DNA of 64,000 nucleotides from Arthrobacter sp. Alg241-R88. Lineage in GTDB: Bacteria > Actinomycetota > Actinomycetes > Actinomycetales > Micrococcaceae. Positions 34,237 to 42,426 of the stretch are shown here, piece by piece. The stretch spans positions 62,001 to 126,000 of the forward strand of contig NZ_UNRG01000010.1 in NCBI RefSeq assembly GCF_900537115.1, read 5' to 3'. How positions within the stretch are numbered: position 1 is the first letter of the stretch; each line of letters begins with the position of its first letter. A program made the position numbers and the translations under genes. Below the pieces are notes generated by a model, which was not told where the DNA came from, ran no database searches, and worked only from the letters and a program-made list of their open reading frames with translations.

Positions 34237-35455
34237 GCGTTCGTGGCGCATACACCCGGACCCAATCCACCCGCATCTCGCCAGCGCCGTTGGCAGTGCT
34301 GTCCGGGAACCAGTCGAGTTGCAGCGTTTGGTGCATCGGACCGGGGGGCTGGTGCGCGGCGTTGGTGGTCTCAAACCACTTCACGCCGTCTACGTAACCA
34401 ACGATTCCGCCGGAGTGCCAGTCAACCGCGTAATTGTGGAACTGGGTTACGTCCAGCGCCTTTTCAGCGGACACCTGACGGTTCTCGCAGGAGTAGTGGT
34501 GGAAGAACTTGATGACGTTCCAGCCGCCGGTTGTCTCCGCGTAGTCGACTTCACCGTCACACGGCCAATTCCCATTGTCTGGCCACAGGATGGACACCAG
34601 GTGGTATTCGTTATCACCGGACCCGGCCGCACGGACTTCCCACCGCCCGTACTTCTGGTTTGCAAACTTCGCGCTAATGCCCGCGGTTGTGCCCTCCGGA
34701 GTTCCAGTCATAACCATTTTTGACCCGTCCACGGTAACCTGCTGGGGACTGCGGATACCGTTGCCCGCATGCCCGGGGCTGTTGTAGACAATCCACTTGG
34801 TGGCATCCGGCGCACCTGTGTAGTTGAACTCGTCGCCGGCAACAGGCTTGCCCCAACCACGAACCACCGCAGCTTCGGTTGAGGTTGCTGTGTCAGGCGC
34901 CGTGGTCACCACCAGCCGTGGGCGCAGGGCGGAATTGGAAGATTCCCTCGACTTGAACCCGATCCACTTCTGAGCGTTGCTTTCCAGCTTGAAGTTCTGC
35001 TCGCCACCTTTTGCGCCCACGCCCTTCGTAACATCCCATTCAACCCAAGAGCCGGCCGCGAAGCCGCCGGCCTTCCCCAGCCACGTTGCGCGGGCTGGTG
35101 CGTTATTCCAGATAACTCCACTCTCGGTCCAGCCGCCGGAGGTAGTAAAAACATCCACAAATTCAGTGGAGGTTGTGGACGTCTCCGAATAAGCGCGCAA
35201 TTTAGCCGAAACAACATGTTCGCCGGCCGGTACTTGAACATTGAACCGCAGGAGCGAGTTCCGCCAGATTTTCGCACGGCCCTCTGTAGAAATACGGACG
35301 CTGGCGCCAAAGTTGCTAGTCGGCTTGTCCGCCTGGACGTAGGTGTCCATGGTGGGCAGGATCGTTGATACCGCGGCACTTGCCGTTGTCGGAGTGACGA
35401 TTGCGAACCCGACCAGAAGGGATGATGCAATCGCCGCACATTTACGCCAGAACAT
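34232..35455 (-). CDS. Secreted GH16-family glycosidase with DNRLRE/CBM96-like domain
   Basis: A 407-residue exported enzyme: signal peptide (about 1-28, ending ASA), an N-terminal DNRLRE/CBM96-like beta-sandwich (about 30-190; DTYVQADKPTSNFGA, LRFNVQ, VWNNAPA-like segments), and a GH16 domain (about 200-405). The catalytic signature ExDxxE is GEVDYAE, lacking the beta-bulge residue. The enzyme likely cleaves beta-1,3/1,4-glucan or another plant, algal or bacterial glucan outside the cell. By eye the gene and its 250-bp upstream gap are much less GC-rich than the neighbours, suggesting recent acquisition. Confidence 0.85.
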   Translation of the reverse strand: MFWRKCAAIASSLLVGFAIVTPTTASAAVSTILPTMDTYVQADKPTSNFGASVRISTEGRAKIWRNSLLRFNVQVPAGEHVVSAKLRAYSETSTTSTEFVDVFTTSGGWTESGVIWNNAPARATWLGKAGGFAAGSWVEWDVTKGVGAKGGEQNFKLESNAQKWIGFKSRESSNSALRPRLVVTTAPDTATSTEAAVVRGWGKPVAGDEFNYTGAPDATKWIVYNSPGHAGNGIRSPQQVTVDGSKMVMTGTPEGTTAGISAKFANQKYGRWEVRAAGSGDNEYHLVSILWPDNGNWPCDGEVDYAETTGGWNVIKFFHHYSCENRQVSAEKALDVTQFHNYAVDWHSGGIVGYVDGVKWFETTNAAHQPPGPMHQTLQLDWFPDSTANGAGEMRVDWVRVYAPRTP

Positions 35456-35706
35456 CGCCGGCCTCGCTATTTCTACTGGGGTTCTAAAAATATCCGGCTG
35501 GGTTAAGCAAGCGTTGACCCAGAAACAACGACGGCTAAATGCCAGCTACGCCAAAGCGTAAACCCGAAGCGAAAGAACAGGCAATCAATCCCCTATACTC
35601 CATTTTCAAGGAATGTACGAATTTCCTATACCTAACCGGCAAACCGAACGATAACCCCTATATACCTAACTGCCCCGCGCCTTGAATGCCGAGTTCGGGG
35701 GCCGGG
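35456..35706. other. AT-rich gap upstream of the GH16 gene
   Basis: About 250 bases with an A+T content well above the window, including TATACT- and TATATACC-like boxes at about 35597 and 35658. It must hold the GH16 promoter. No gene seen. Confidence 0.5.
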
Positions 35707-36129
35707 CTACTTGGCAGCCGGGATGAGGGACTCGATCAGGCCCTCGATGCGGGTCTTGATCTCATCGCGGATGGGACGGACGGATTCGACGCCCTTGCCC
35801 GCCGGGTCCTCCAGAACCCAGTCCTCGTAACGCTTGCCGGGGAAGTAGGGGCACTCGTCGCCGCAGCCCATGGTGATGACGACGTCGGATTCCTTCACGG
35901 CTTCGGTAGTGAGGACCTTCGGAACTTGGGCGGACATGTCGATGCCTACCTCTGCCATGGCCTCCACGGCGGCGGGGTTGATTTTGTCGGCAGGCTGGGA
36001 CCCGGCGGAACGGACCTCGATCTCGCCCTTGCCGAGCGTGGTGAGGAAGGCGGCGGCCATCTGGGAACGGCCTGCGTTGTGGACGCAGACGAACAGGACG
36101 GAAGGCTTTTTGGCGGTATCGGTGCTCAC
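35707..36129 (-). CDS. arsC: Arsenate reductase, LMW-phosphatase type
   Basis: A 140-residue ArsC. The P-loop CVHNAGRS supplies the nucleophilic Cys and Arg of the CX5R motif; VITMGCGDECPYFPGKRYEDW carries further Cys residues and the DP loop follows (LEDPAGK). It reduces arsenate to arsenite with mycothiol or thioredoxin. It follows the ArsR-phosphatase gene by 47 bases on the same strand. Confidence 0.92.
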   Translation of the reverse strand: MSTDTAKKPSVLFVCVHNAGRSQMAAAFLTTLGKGEIEVRSAGSQPADKINPAAVEAMAEVGIDMSAQVPKVLTTEAVKESDVVITMGCGDECPYFPGKRYEDWVLEDPAGKGVESVRPIRDEIKTRIEGLIESLIPAAK

Positions 36130-36176
36130 GGGTTATCTCCTGAAAGTTGGGATGAATGGTCTGGTTGAGGTTCGAG

Positions 36177-36848
36177 CTAGGCGGCGTGCATCCGGGGCGC
36201 CAGGTCGTTGACCCGGTTGGAGATGTCAGTGAAGGCGCTCTCGAAGGCTTCCTCGGTGTTGATCCGGAGGGGATCGGGCACAGACCAGTGGATGCCCCCG
36301 AGGCCGGTAAGTTCCTCGTGGGCGTTGTCGCAGACAGTGACCACGAAGTCGCCGCCACTCACCCTGTCAAGCTTGCGGGGCGGAACCTCCGCAAGCTTCA
36401 CGCCGTGGCGGCGGGCCACCTCAATGGCTCCCTGGGCGATGCGGTCACCGGGGTGTGTTCCTGCCGAGGTTGAGGGGATTTCGCTGGCCTCGCGCCAGAG
36501 GGCGGCAGCCAGCTGGGACCGGGCGCTGTTCCGCGTGCAGACAAACACAACGCGGCTGGCTGCATGCTCCTCCCCAGGCGCAAGGCCTTCCAAAGCCCTG
36601 GCGGCCAGCCTGATGTAGCTTCGGCGCTTGTCCGCCTCAGAGCGGTGGCGGGTTGCCAGCCCGGCTCCTTCCAAGGCACGCAGGTGGTGGGACAGCAGGT
36701 TCGAGGGCATGTTCAGTTCAGCCTGAAGTTCCGTGGGCGAAAAGTCCCCGAGGGTCAGCAGGTCCACAATGCGCAGGCGTGCAGGATCAGCAAGGGCGGC
36801 GTGTTTTGCGACCCGTGCCTGGAATCCGTCTTCTCGCTCAGTTTTCAT
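36177..36848 (-). CDS. ArsR repressor fused to LMW phosphatase (ArsC-like) domain
   Basis: A 223-residue fusion: winged-helix ArsR domain (about 5-90; ALADPARLRIVDLLTLGDFSPTEL, SNLLSHHLRALEGAGL) followed by an LMW-PTP/arsenate-reductase domain (about 98-220) with the P-loop CTRNSARS and the DP loop SVPDP. The start is ATG 36848. The frame is open to 37010, but that part lies over the divergent aquaporin gene. The fused enzyme may act as a sensor or as a second reductase. Confidence 0.92.
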   Translation of the reverse strand: MKTEREDGFQARVAKHAALADPARLRIVDLLTLGDFSPTELQAELNMPSNLLSHHLRALEGAGLATRHRSEADKRRSYIRLAARALEGLAPGEEHAASRVVFVCTRNSARSQLAAALWREASEIPSTSAGTHPGDRIAQGAIEVARRHGVKLAEVPPRKLDRVSGGDFVVTVCDNAHEELTGLGGIHWSVPDPLRINTEEAFESAFTDISNRVNDLAPRMHAA

Positions 36849-36866
36849 TGACTCAACTTTGACTGA
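36848..36866. promoter_or_regulatory. ars divergent operator candidate
   Basis: TCAACTTTGA (36853-36862) is a TCAA-CT-TTGA dyad nested in two direct TTGACT copies (36848-36853, 36859-36864), in the 46-bp gap between the divergent arsR-fusion and aquaporin genes. It is suited to one ArsR dimer silencing both. Confidence 0.55.
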
Positions 36867-36894
36867 GATACTCTCGTGCGTCAAGCTTGATGCC

Positions 36895-37635
36895 ATGACT
36901 ACAAACCAGCCACCGCTGTGGCGCCGCGCCGTCGCAGAGCTTCTTGGCACCAGCCTGCTCGTGATGGTCGTTGTAGGCTCGGGCATCGCGGCGCAGCAGC
37001 TCTCCCCCAACGACGTCGGGCTGCAGCTGCTTCAGAACAGCACCGCGACAGTGCTGGGGTTGACCGTCCTGATCCTCGTGTTCGGACCTGTCAGCGGCGC
37101 GCACTTCAACCCTGTGGTCTCGCTCGTGGACTGGATCCTGGGGCGGCGCAGCGGTACGGGACTGACCCTGCCCGAGCTCGGCACCTACGTCGTGGTACAG
37201 ACGCTCGGCGCCATCGGCGGAAGCGTGGTGGCTAACGCGATGTACGACGTCGGCACCTCCATCTCCAGCAAGGACCGGGCAACCGGCGGGCACCTCCTCG
37301 GTGAAGTTGTTGCCACCGCCGGGCTGATCCTGCTGATCTTTGCGCTCGCCGCAACCAAGCGGGGCGTGCTTGCCGCGCCGGCGGTGGGCGCCTACATCGG
37401 CGCAGCGTACTGGTTCACATCCTCCACCTCGTTCGCGAACCCTGCAGTGACGGTCGGCCGCATCTTTAGCGACACGTTCGCCGGCATCGCACCGGGCTCC
37501 GTACCCTCGTTCGTCATCGCCCAGCTCATCGGCGCGGCAGCGGGCCTGGGCCTCCTGCTCGTCCTGTTCCCCTCAGCGGCCCGCGCCGCCGACGACGTCG
37601 TACTCCCGCACCAGGTGGACAAGGCCAACTCCTAG
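36895..37635 (+). CDS. Aquaglyceroporin-type MIP channel of the ars locus (AqpS-like)
   Basis: A 246-residue MIP channel with six helices and the paired half-helix motifs GAHFNPVVS (first, NPV rather than NPA) and FANPAVTVG (second). Placement divergent from arsR matches AqpS of Sinorhizobium, where arsenite made by ArsC leaves by downhill flow through the channel; no ArsB/Acr3 pump is in the window. Start ATG 36895. Confidence 0.88.
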   Translation: MTTNQPPLWRRAVAELLGTSLLVMVVVGSGIAAQQLSPNDVGLQLLQNSTATVLGLTVLILVFGPVSGAHFNPVVSLVDWILGRRSGTGLTLPELGTYVVVQTLGAIGGSVVANAMYDVGTSISSKDRATGGHLLGEVVATAGLILLIFALAATKRGVLAAPAVGAYIGAAYWFTSSTSFANPAVTVGRIFSDTFAGIAPGSVPSFVIAQLIGAAAGLGLLLVLFPSAARAADDVVLPHQVDKANS

Positions 37636-37652
37636 GCAGGCACCACCTGTTC

Positions 37653-38819
37653 CTAGTCCGCCTCCACCCACACCGTGCAGTCGGCGGCGTCGGCCACCAC
37701 GGCCTCCAAATCCCCGGTGCGGTGGATCACCTCCAACTGCCGGACGGCGCCCGTGCCGGCGTAGAGCAGATCGTCCATCAATTCCTCCACCCGTTCCAGG
37801 TCCCCAATGTCCTCCAGCGCCTCCCGGATATGGTTCAGCAGGGCATTGACGACGGCGAGCGCCGGCCCCGGGCGGCTGGTCAGCGGGTCCAGCAGTTCCC
37901 CGCGCAGTCCCCACCGGCTGGCCTTCCACCCTGCCAGCCGAAGGAGCGTCGCAGGCACGGCGACCGGGTCGATGCCCTTCCGCCACTCCCGGGCAGCGGT
38001 CTCCACTAATCCGCGGGCGATGCCGGCCAGCAGCACCGTGTTCTGCGGCCGCAGGCACACATCCGCGATCCGGATCTCCACCGTGGGATAGTGCCGGGAA
38101 AGCCGGGCATCGAAGTAGACCATCCCCTCGTCCAGTGCCACGCCGGTGCTCACCATGTCGTACACCAGTTGATGGTAGGCATCCGGTGAACCCAGGATTT
38201 CCAGCGGCCCGGCCGTTGGCCACCGGCTCCACACCTGCGAGCGATAGCTGGCGTAGCCGGTATCCTGCCCGTGCCAGAACGGAGAGTTGGCACTCAGGGC
38301 GATGAGTACCGGCAGCCAGATCCGCATCCGGTCCAGCACCGCTACGCCTTCCTCGTCCGACTCCACGAAGACGTGAATATGGCAGCCACAGGTGAGCTGC
38401 TCCCTGGCCGTTAACCCATATTCCTCCGTCATGGCCACGAAACGGCGGAGCTGCACCGGATGGGGATCGGAGGGCAGCGGGGATGTTCCCAGGGCTGCAA
38501 CCCGGACTCCCACGTCCCTCGCCGCCCTCGCAGCAATGGTCCGCCCCCGAATGATGTCCGCCTCCAGTGCAGCCATGGTGGAATGCGGGGGCGTGACAAC
38601 CTCGATCATCTCCTGTTGGAACTCTGCGGTCAGGACAGGACCGGAAGCGGAGTCCATCGGACGAACGTACAGGTCCCAGAGCGCGCCGGCCATTGGCACA
38701 GCTTCCCCGGTACCCGGATCCACGAGGAGCAACTCCTCCTCGATGCCGAAAGTCCGGACAGCTGGACTGCCGTTTGTGTCCCGTCCGGTGCCGCTGCCGT
38801 TATCGCCTGAGCCGTCCAT
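37653..38819 (-). CDS. GCS2/YbdK-family carboxylate-amine ligase
   Basis: A 388-residue ATP-dependent ligase: FGIEEELLLVDPGTGEAVPM, QLTCGCHIHVFVES and YPTVEIRIADVCL are the glutamate-binding and metal motifs of the GCS2 family. Actinobacteria make mycothiol rather than glutathione, so the true product is uncertain (gamma-glutamyl-amine ligases also belong here). It lies 15 bases after the M20 peptidase gene. Confidence 0.88.
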   Translation of the reverse strand: MDGSGDNGSGTGRDTNGSPAVRTFGIEEELLLVDPGTGEAVPMAGALWDLYVRPMDSASGPVLTAEFQQEMIEVVTPPHSTMAALEADIIRGRTIAARAARDVGVRVAALGTSPLPSDPHPVQLRRFVAMTEEYGLTAREQLTCGCHIHVFVESDEEGVAVLDRMRIWLPVLIALSANSPFWHGQDTGYASYRSQVWSRWPTAGPLEILGSPDAYHQLVYDMVSTGVALDEGMVYFDARLSRHYPTVEIRIADVCLRPQNTVLLAGIARGLVETAAREWRKGIDPVAVPATLLRLAGWKASRWGLRGELLDPLTSRPGPALAVVNALLNHIREALEDIGDLERVEELMDDLLYAGTGAVRQLEVIHRTGDLEAVVADAADCTVWVEAD

Positions 38820-38834
38820 CGTCGTCGTCCTTTG

Positions 38835-40445
38835 TCATTCCATCCGGGCCAGTTCGTCCCAGAAGCATGCAAGCGTGACGGCGCCGTTGACAAGGACTTC
38901 GAGGTTGGCGCTTTCGTCACTGTCGTGCCAGTGGTCCTCCACCAGGCCCGTCCCGAAGAACAGGACCGGCGCGTGCAGCGACCGGCTGAGCAGTTCGGCA
39001 GGCCCTCCGCCGGCGTTGCCCATCCTGCCCACATCGGCTGAGCGGAAGCCTTTGGCCATGGCCCGTTCCAGGGCGGAAACAGCAGGGTGGTCCGGGGTCC
39101 AGTACGGTTCCTGGGCCGTCTCGAGATCCACGCTGAGCGTGCGGCCGTAGTTCTCCCCCACCGTGTCCTGAACCCATTGCCGGAGCTGCCTAGCCACCTT
39201 TTCCACCCGCTGGCCGGCCACCGTCCGGAAGCTCAGGTCCACGGACGCCACCGACGGAACAGCAGCGCTGGAAAGTCCGACAGGATCGCCGGCAACCAGC
39301 GCCGTGACTTCCACCGCCGGGCGGAGCCACAGCCGCTCCGGAACCGTGAACCCCACTTCGCCCGTGATGCTTCCCGACTCCGAGCGCTTCACCCAGTCCT
39401 CTTCAGTGAAGGGCAGGCGTGCGAGTGCTTCCCGAAAGTCCTCCGGCACCGCGGCAACGTCGTCATAGAATCCGGGGATGGCGATCCGGCCCTCCCCGTC
39501 ATGGAGACCGGCGAGCAACCTGCTCAGTTCAAAGGCCGGATTGGGGGCGGCACCGGACACGGCGCCGCTGTGCACGTCCACGTCCGGCCCGGTGAGCTCC
39601 AGGTGGGCGCTGAGCATCCCGCGCAGGCTCATGCACAGGGCCGGATGATCCTCGCGGAAGAGAAGGGTGTCCGAGAACAGCACCAGGTCCGCCTGCAGCC
39701 GGTCCGCCTGCTCCTCCAGCAGCTGGGCAAGATGCGGTGACCCGCCCTCTTCCTCCCCTTCGACGAGGTATTTCAGGTTGACGGCGGGTGCGGTGCGTGC
39801 GGAGCCCGGCGGTGCAGGGTGAGAGAGCGTTTGGGTTTTGGGCCCCGAAAGTGAGAGAGCGTTTGGGTTTTGGGCCCCGGAAGTGGGAGAGCGTTTGGAC
39901 TGCTGGGCCAGGTGCGCGCGAAGTGACCACAGGTGGGCCATCACCTGGCCCTTGGCATCGGAGCTGCCCCGCCCGAATAACCGGCCGTCCCGCACCACCG
40001 GCTCGAAGGGCCCGGTCTGGTCCCACAGCTCCGGCTTGGCCACCCGTACATCGTGGTGGCTGTACACCAGGACGGTGGGGGCGCCGGCCGCTTCGCACCA
40101 TTCCGCGTACACGGCGTGCGACTCCCCAGTGGGCAGCACCTCCACCACCGGGAAGCCCACATCCCGGAAGGCAGCCGCCAGCCAGTTCGCCGAGCGGAGC
40201 AGGCCCTTGGGGTGCTCCGGGTCCCCCAGCACCCCGGGCACGCGAACCCACTCCGCCAGCTGGCCCTCAAGCTCAGCCCGGCGGGACTCGACGAAGGAGC
40301 GAAGGTCAGCGCCGCCGTCGTGGTCCATGCCGCCGTCGTGCTTAGCCCCGCCGTCATTCACGCCCGGGTGCTCCGGGGCGTGCAGGCCCGGGCCCTCGTG
40401 GCCCGGGCCGTCATGGCCCTCCAATTCGTGATATTGCCGGCTCAC
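38835..40445 (-). CDS. M20-family dipeptidase with in-frame repeat insertion and His/Asp-rich N-terminus
   Basis: A 536-residue zinc peptidase. Metal and catalytic motifs are VYSHHDVR, RGSSDAKGQVMAHLW and VEGEEEGGSPHL, with a lid/dimerisation domain in between. Two features are unusual: the first 45 residues are Gly/His/Asp-rich with HDGPGHEGPG- and DGG-type repeats, and about 30 residues between LRAHLAQQ and VNLKYLVEG are encoded by the 32-bp repeat array at 39819-39914. Close relatives usually have only a short loop there. The GTG start overlaps the preceding stop (GTGA). Confidence 0.88.
   Translation of the reverse strand: MSRQYHELEGHDGPGHEGPGLHAPEHPGVNDGGAKHDGGMDHDGGADLRSFVESRRAELEGQLAEWVRVPGVLGDPEHPKGLLRSANWLAAAFRDVGFPVVEVLPTGESHAVYAEWCEAAGAPTVLVYSHHDVRVAKPELWDQTGPFEPVVRDGRLFGRGSSDAKGQVMAHLWSLRAHLAQQSKRSPTSGAQNPNALSLSGPKTQTLSHPAPPGSARTAPAVNLKYLVEGEEEGGSPHLAQLLEEQADRLQADLVLFSDTLLFREDHPALCMSLRGMLSAHLELTGPDVDVHSGAVSGAAPNPAFELSRLLAGLHDGEGRIAIPGFYDDVAAVPEDFREALARLPFTEEDWVKRSESGSITGEVGFTVPERLWLRPAVEVTALVAGDPVGLSSAAVPSVASVDLSFRTVAGQRVEKVARQLRQWVQDTVGENYGRTLSVDLETAQEPYWTPDHPAVSALERAMAKGFRSADVGRMGNAGGGPAELLSRSLHAPVLFFGTGLVEDHWHDSDESANLEVLVNGAVTLACFWDELARME
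39819..39914. repeat. Three-unit 32-bp-period repeat inside the M20 peptidase gene
   Basis: Units start at 39819, 39851 and 39883. The first two read GTGAGAGAGCGTTTGG then GTTTTGGGCCCCG and are identical over at least 29 bases; the third is diverged. On the minus strand the core is ACGCTCTC(T/C)CAC, the same as the repeat upstream of paaA. Three units equal 96 bases, so the reading frame is kept. Confidence 0.85.
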
Positions 40446-40780
40446 CGGGGCTGGGCAGGGTTGGTGGGATCGCCCTGCGACGGCGGATTGATGGGCGGCC
40501 CCGGCACGTTCGCAGTCTGCGGGGTGTCCGGCTGGCCGGTATTCACCTCCGGCGTGCTGGGCGCCTGCGGGCCGCGGGGAACGGTGCCGCCCTGCAGGTC
40601 ATGCAGCCTCTTTTCGAGGATCTGCATGATGGGCAGGCGGTTCCCGTGGGCCTTCTCGTACGTGATCAACTGCGCCATTTGCGCCTCGTCCAAGCCTGAG
40701 ATACGTGACGGGAGGGTTCCCACCGGCAGGTGGTCGTAGTCGGGCAGCGGCAGTTCCTTGTGCAGGGGTACTTCGTTCAT
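40442..40780 (-). CDS. Small Pro-rich protein of unknown function
   Basis: A 112-residue protein: a helical N-terminal half (LPVGTLPSRISGLDEAQMAQLI, EKAHGNRLPIMQILEKRLHDL) that probably forms a small domain, and a disordered Pro/Gln/Thr-rich tail. It is coupled at both ends (ATGA with the Cys-rich gene, GTGA with the peptidase). No function can be assigned. Confidence 0.75.
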   Translation of the reverse strand: MNEVPLHKELPLPDYDHLPVGTLPSRISGLDEAQMAQLITYEKAHGNRLPIMQILEKRLHDLQGGTVPRGPQAPSTPEVNTGQPDTPQTANVPGPPINPPSQGDPTNPAQPR

Positions 40781-41202
40781 TGTTGTTCAGCTCCTTCATC
40801 CAGTGAGGTCAGCAGGTCGGCGCATGCCTGTTCACAGCGCCGGCACGCCTCCGCGCAGACCTGGCAGTGGTCGTGCATGTCGGCGTGCTTATCGCACTCC
40901 TCCGCGCAGGCCCTGCAGGCAGCGCGGCAGGCTTCCAGCAACGCCCGGGTGACATTGCCGTTGTAAGCGGCGTGGCGGGACAGCACATTTCCCGTTGTTG
41001 CGCAGATGTCCGCGCAGTCCAGGTCCGTCCCGATACAGGTGACCAGTTCCGCCACCATGTCCTCGCTGAGGCAGGCGTCGGCGCAGGCAGTGCAGGTCTG
41101 CGCGCATTCGAAACAGGCACCGATGCACTCAGCCAGTTTGGCTTTGTTGAACTCATCCAACCCTTTGGGGTGGGCGTCGATCATCGCCCGTATGTGCGTC
41201 AT
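40777..41202 (-). CDS. Cys-rich four-helix copper-binding-type protein
   Basis: A 141-residue protein with about 18 Cys in CxxC/CxxxC spacing along amphipathic helices (ECIGACFECAQTCTACADAC, LEACRAACRACAEECDKH, HCQVCAEACRRCEQAC). This matches the ferritin-like four-helix family that includes the copper-storage Csp proteins. No export signal is visible, so it would be the cytosolic type. It begins a coupled operon with the Pro-rich protein and M20 peptidase. Confidence 0.88.
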   Translation of the reverse strand: MTHIRAMIDAHPKGLDEFNKAKLAECIGACFECAQTCTACADACLSEDMVAELVTCIGTDLDCADICATTGNVLSRHAAYNGNVTRALLEACRAACRACAEECDKHADMHDHCQVCAEACRRCEQACADLLTSLDEGAEQQ

Positions 41203-41227
41203 TCCACTCTCCTTCCGTGACTGGCAG

Positions 41228-41286
41228 GTTTTTGTCCAGATATGCAGGGTTCCGGGGCTCGGAAGTCTGCATAGCTGGACAAAAAC
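41228..41286. repeat. Dispersed long inverted-repeat element, copy 1
   Basis: Outer arms GTTTTTGTCCA (41228-41238) and TGGACAAAAAC (41276-41286) are perfectly complementary; the inner arms (TATGCAGG.TTC versus GAAGTCTGCATA) pair with few mismatches. It starts 7 bases beyond the stop of the leftward glycosyltransferase and sits 26 bases before the Cys-rich gene. The same element is at 57778-57842. It probably acts as a terminator. Confidence 0.85.
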
Positions 41287-41292
41287 TCTGCG

Positions 41293-42426
41293 TTAGGCAG
41301 TGGCCTCGGCGTCGGACGGTTCCGGCACCTGCAGGCCCGAAGCGAACACGGACTCGGCCATCTGGGCTGCGATCGCATCCCAGTGGTACTTCTTCAGCAG
41401 CTCCCGGGTCTTCGGCTTGGGGCCGCGTGAAGGATCCCGCTGGCCGAGGGTCCGGCACAGCGAAGCAAAACCCGCGCCGTCGTCGCGCAGGTGCACCACG
41501 CCCGGGAAGTCAGCCACAACGTCCGGCACCCGGGTGGACACCACAGGAAGTCCGGCCGCCAGATATTCCAGCGTCTTGGTGGGGCTGATGGAACGGGTTG
41601 CCTCATTCAGAGCAAACGGCATCAGTGCAACGTCCAGGCCGGCCATCACCGCCGGAAGGTCCGCGTAGCAGGTATACCCCTCGTAACTGATGTTGGGCGC
41701 CTGGGGCAGGCTGGCCGGATCGATCTTGGCCACCGGCCCGTACATCCTGATGTCCCACTCCGGCAACGCGCGGGCCAGGTCCGCGATAAGGCCCAGGTCC
41801 AGCCGTTCGTCCAGGACTCCCACGTATCCGGCAACGGGACGCTGCCCCGGAACCCGGGGCTCCGCCGTCGGGGTCCTGTAGTGCTCCGGCTCCACGCCGC
41901 TGGGGAAGAGCAGGGTGTCTGCGCGGCCCTGCCGCACCATGGACCGGTGCAGGGAGCGGCCGCCGGCAAAGACGACGTCGGCCCGGCGGAGTGCCTGCCG
42001 CTGCCTCACCACCAGCTCGGGCGGGGCGTCCTTGAAGGCGGCGAGATCGTCCATCACGTCGTACACCAGCGTGGTGGGCTGCAGGGCGAGGGCAAGTTCC
42101 AGGGCCAGCGGGGTGTACAGCCACACCACCCGTTCCCCCGTGGGCGGACCCACCAGTTCGGGCAGCTGCTCGATGTAGTCGGGGAGGACGTCGTCGAAAA
42201 ATCCCACGTGGTGGCCCTGCTCGGGGATCTCCAGCCAGGCCCGGTTCAGCCCGTCCACCCTCTTATGGTTGATCCGGTTCGGCCCGGTAAATCCGGGCGA
42301 CGGCGTGAGCGGTTCCTCCACGTACCAGGTGGAACAGCGGGAGCCCAGGCGGGAAACGAGGTGCTGGGGGCGCTGCCATACCCAGTCCCAGCGGAGATGC
42401 GACAAAACGATCAGTTCACTCTGCAT
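41293..42426 (-). CDS. Glycosyltransferase, GT4-like
   Basis: A 377-residue two-domain GT-B enzyme. The N-terminal motif LSHLRWDWVWQRPQHLVSRL and the C-terminal nucleotide-sugar motif SPTKTLEYLAAGLPVVSTRVPDV identify it. Last gene of the coupled surface-polymer operon; its start lies 11 bases inside the GH1-like gene. Likely adds a sugar to a lipid- or wall-linked polymer on the cytosolic face. Confidence 0.88.
   Translation of the reverse strand: MQSELIVLSHLRWDWVWQRPQHLVSRLGSRCSTWYVEEPLTPSPGFTGPNRINHKRVDGLNRAWLEIPEQGHHVGFFDDVLPDYIEQLPELVGPPTGERVVWLYTPLALELALALQPTTLVYDVMDDLAAFKDAPPELVVRQRQALRRADVVFAGGRSLHRSMVRQGRADTLLFPSGVEPEHYRTPTAEPRVPGQRPVAGYVGVLDERLDLGLIADLARALPEWDIRMYGPVAKIDPASLPQAPNISYEGYTCYADLPAVMAGLDVALMPFALNEATRSISPTKTLEYLAAGLPVVSTRVPDVVADFPGVVHLRDDGAGFASLCRTLGQRDPSRGPKPKTRELLKKYHWDAIAAQMAESVFASGLQVPEPSDAEATA

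Noticed and set aside
41228-41286. Insertion sequence end or MITE with target duplication
   Set aside because: No transposase and no clear target-site duplication; a structural intergenic element fits better.
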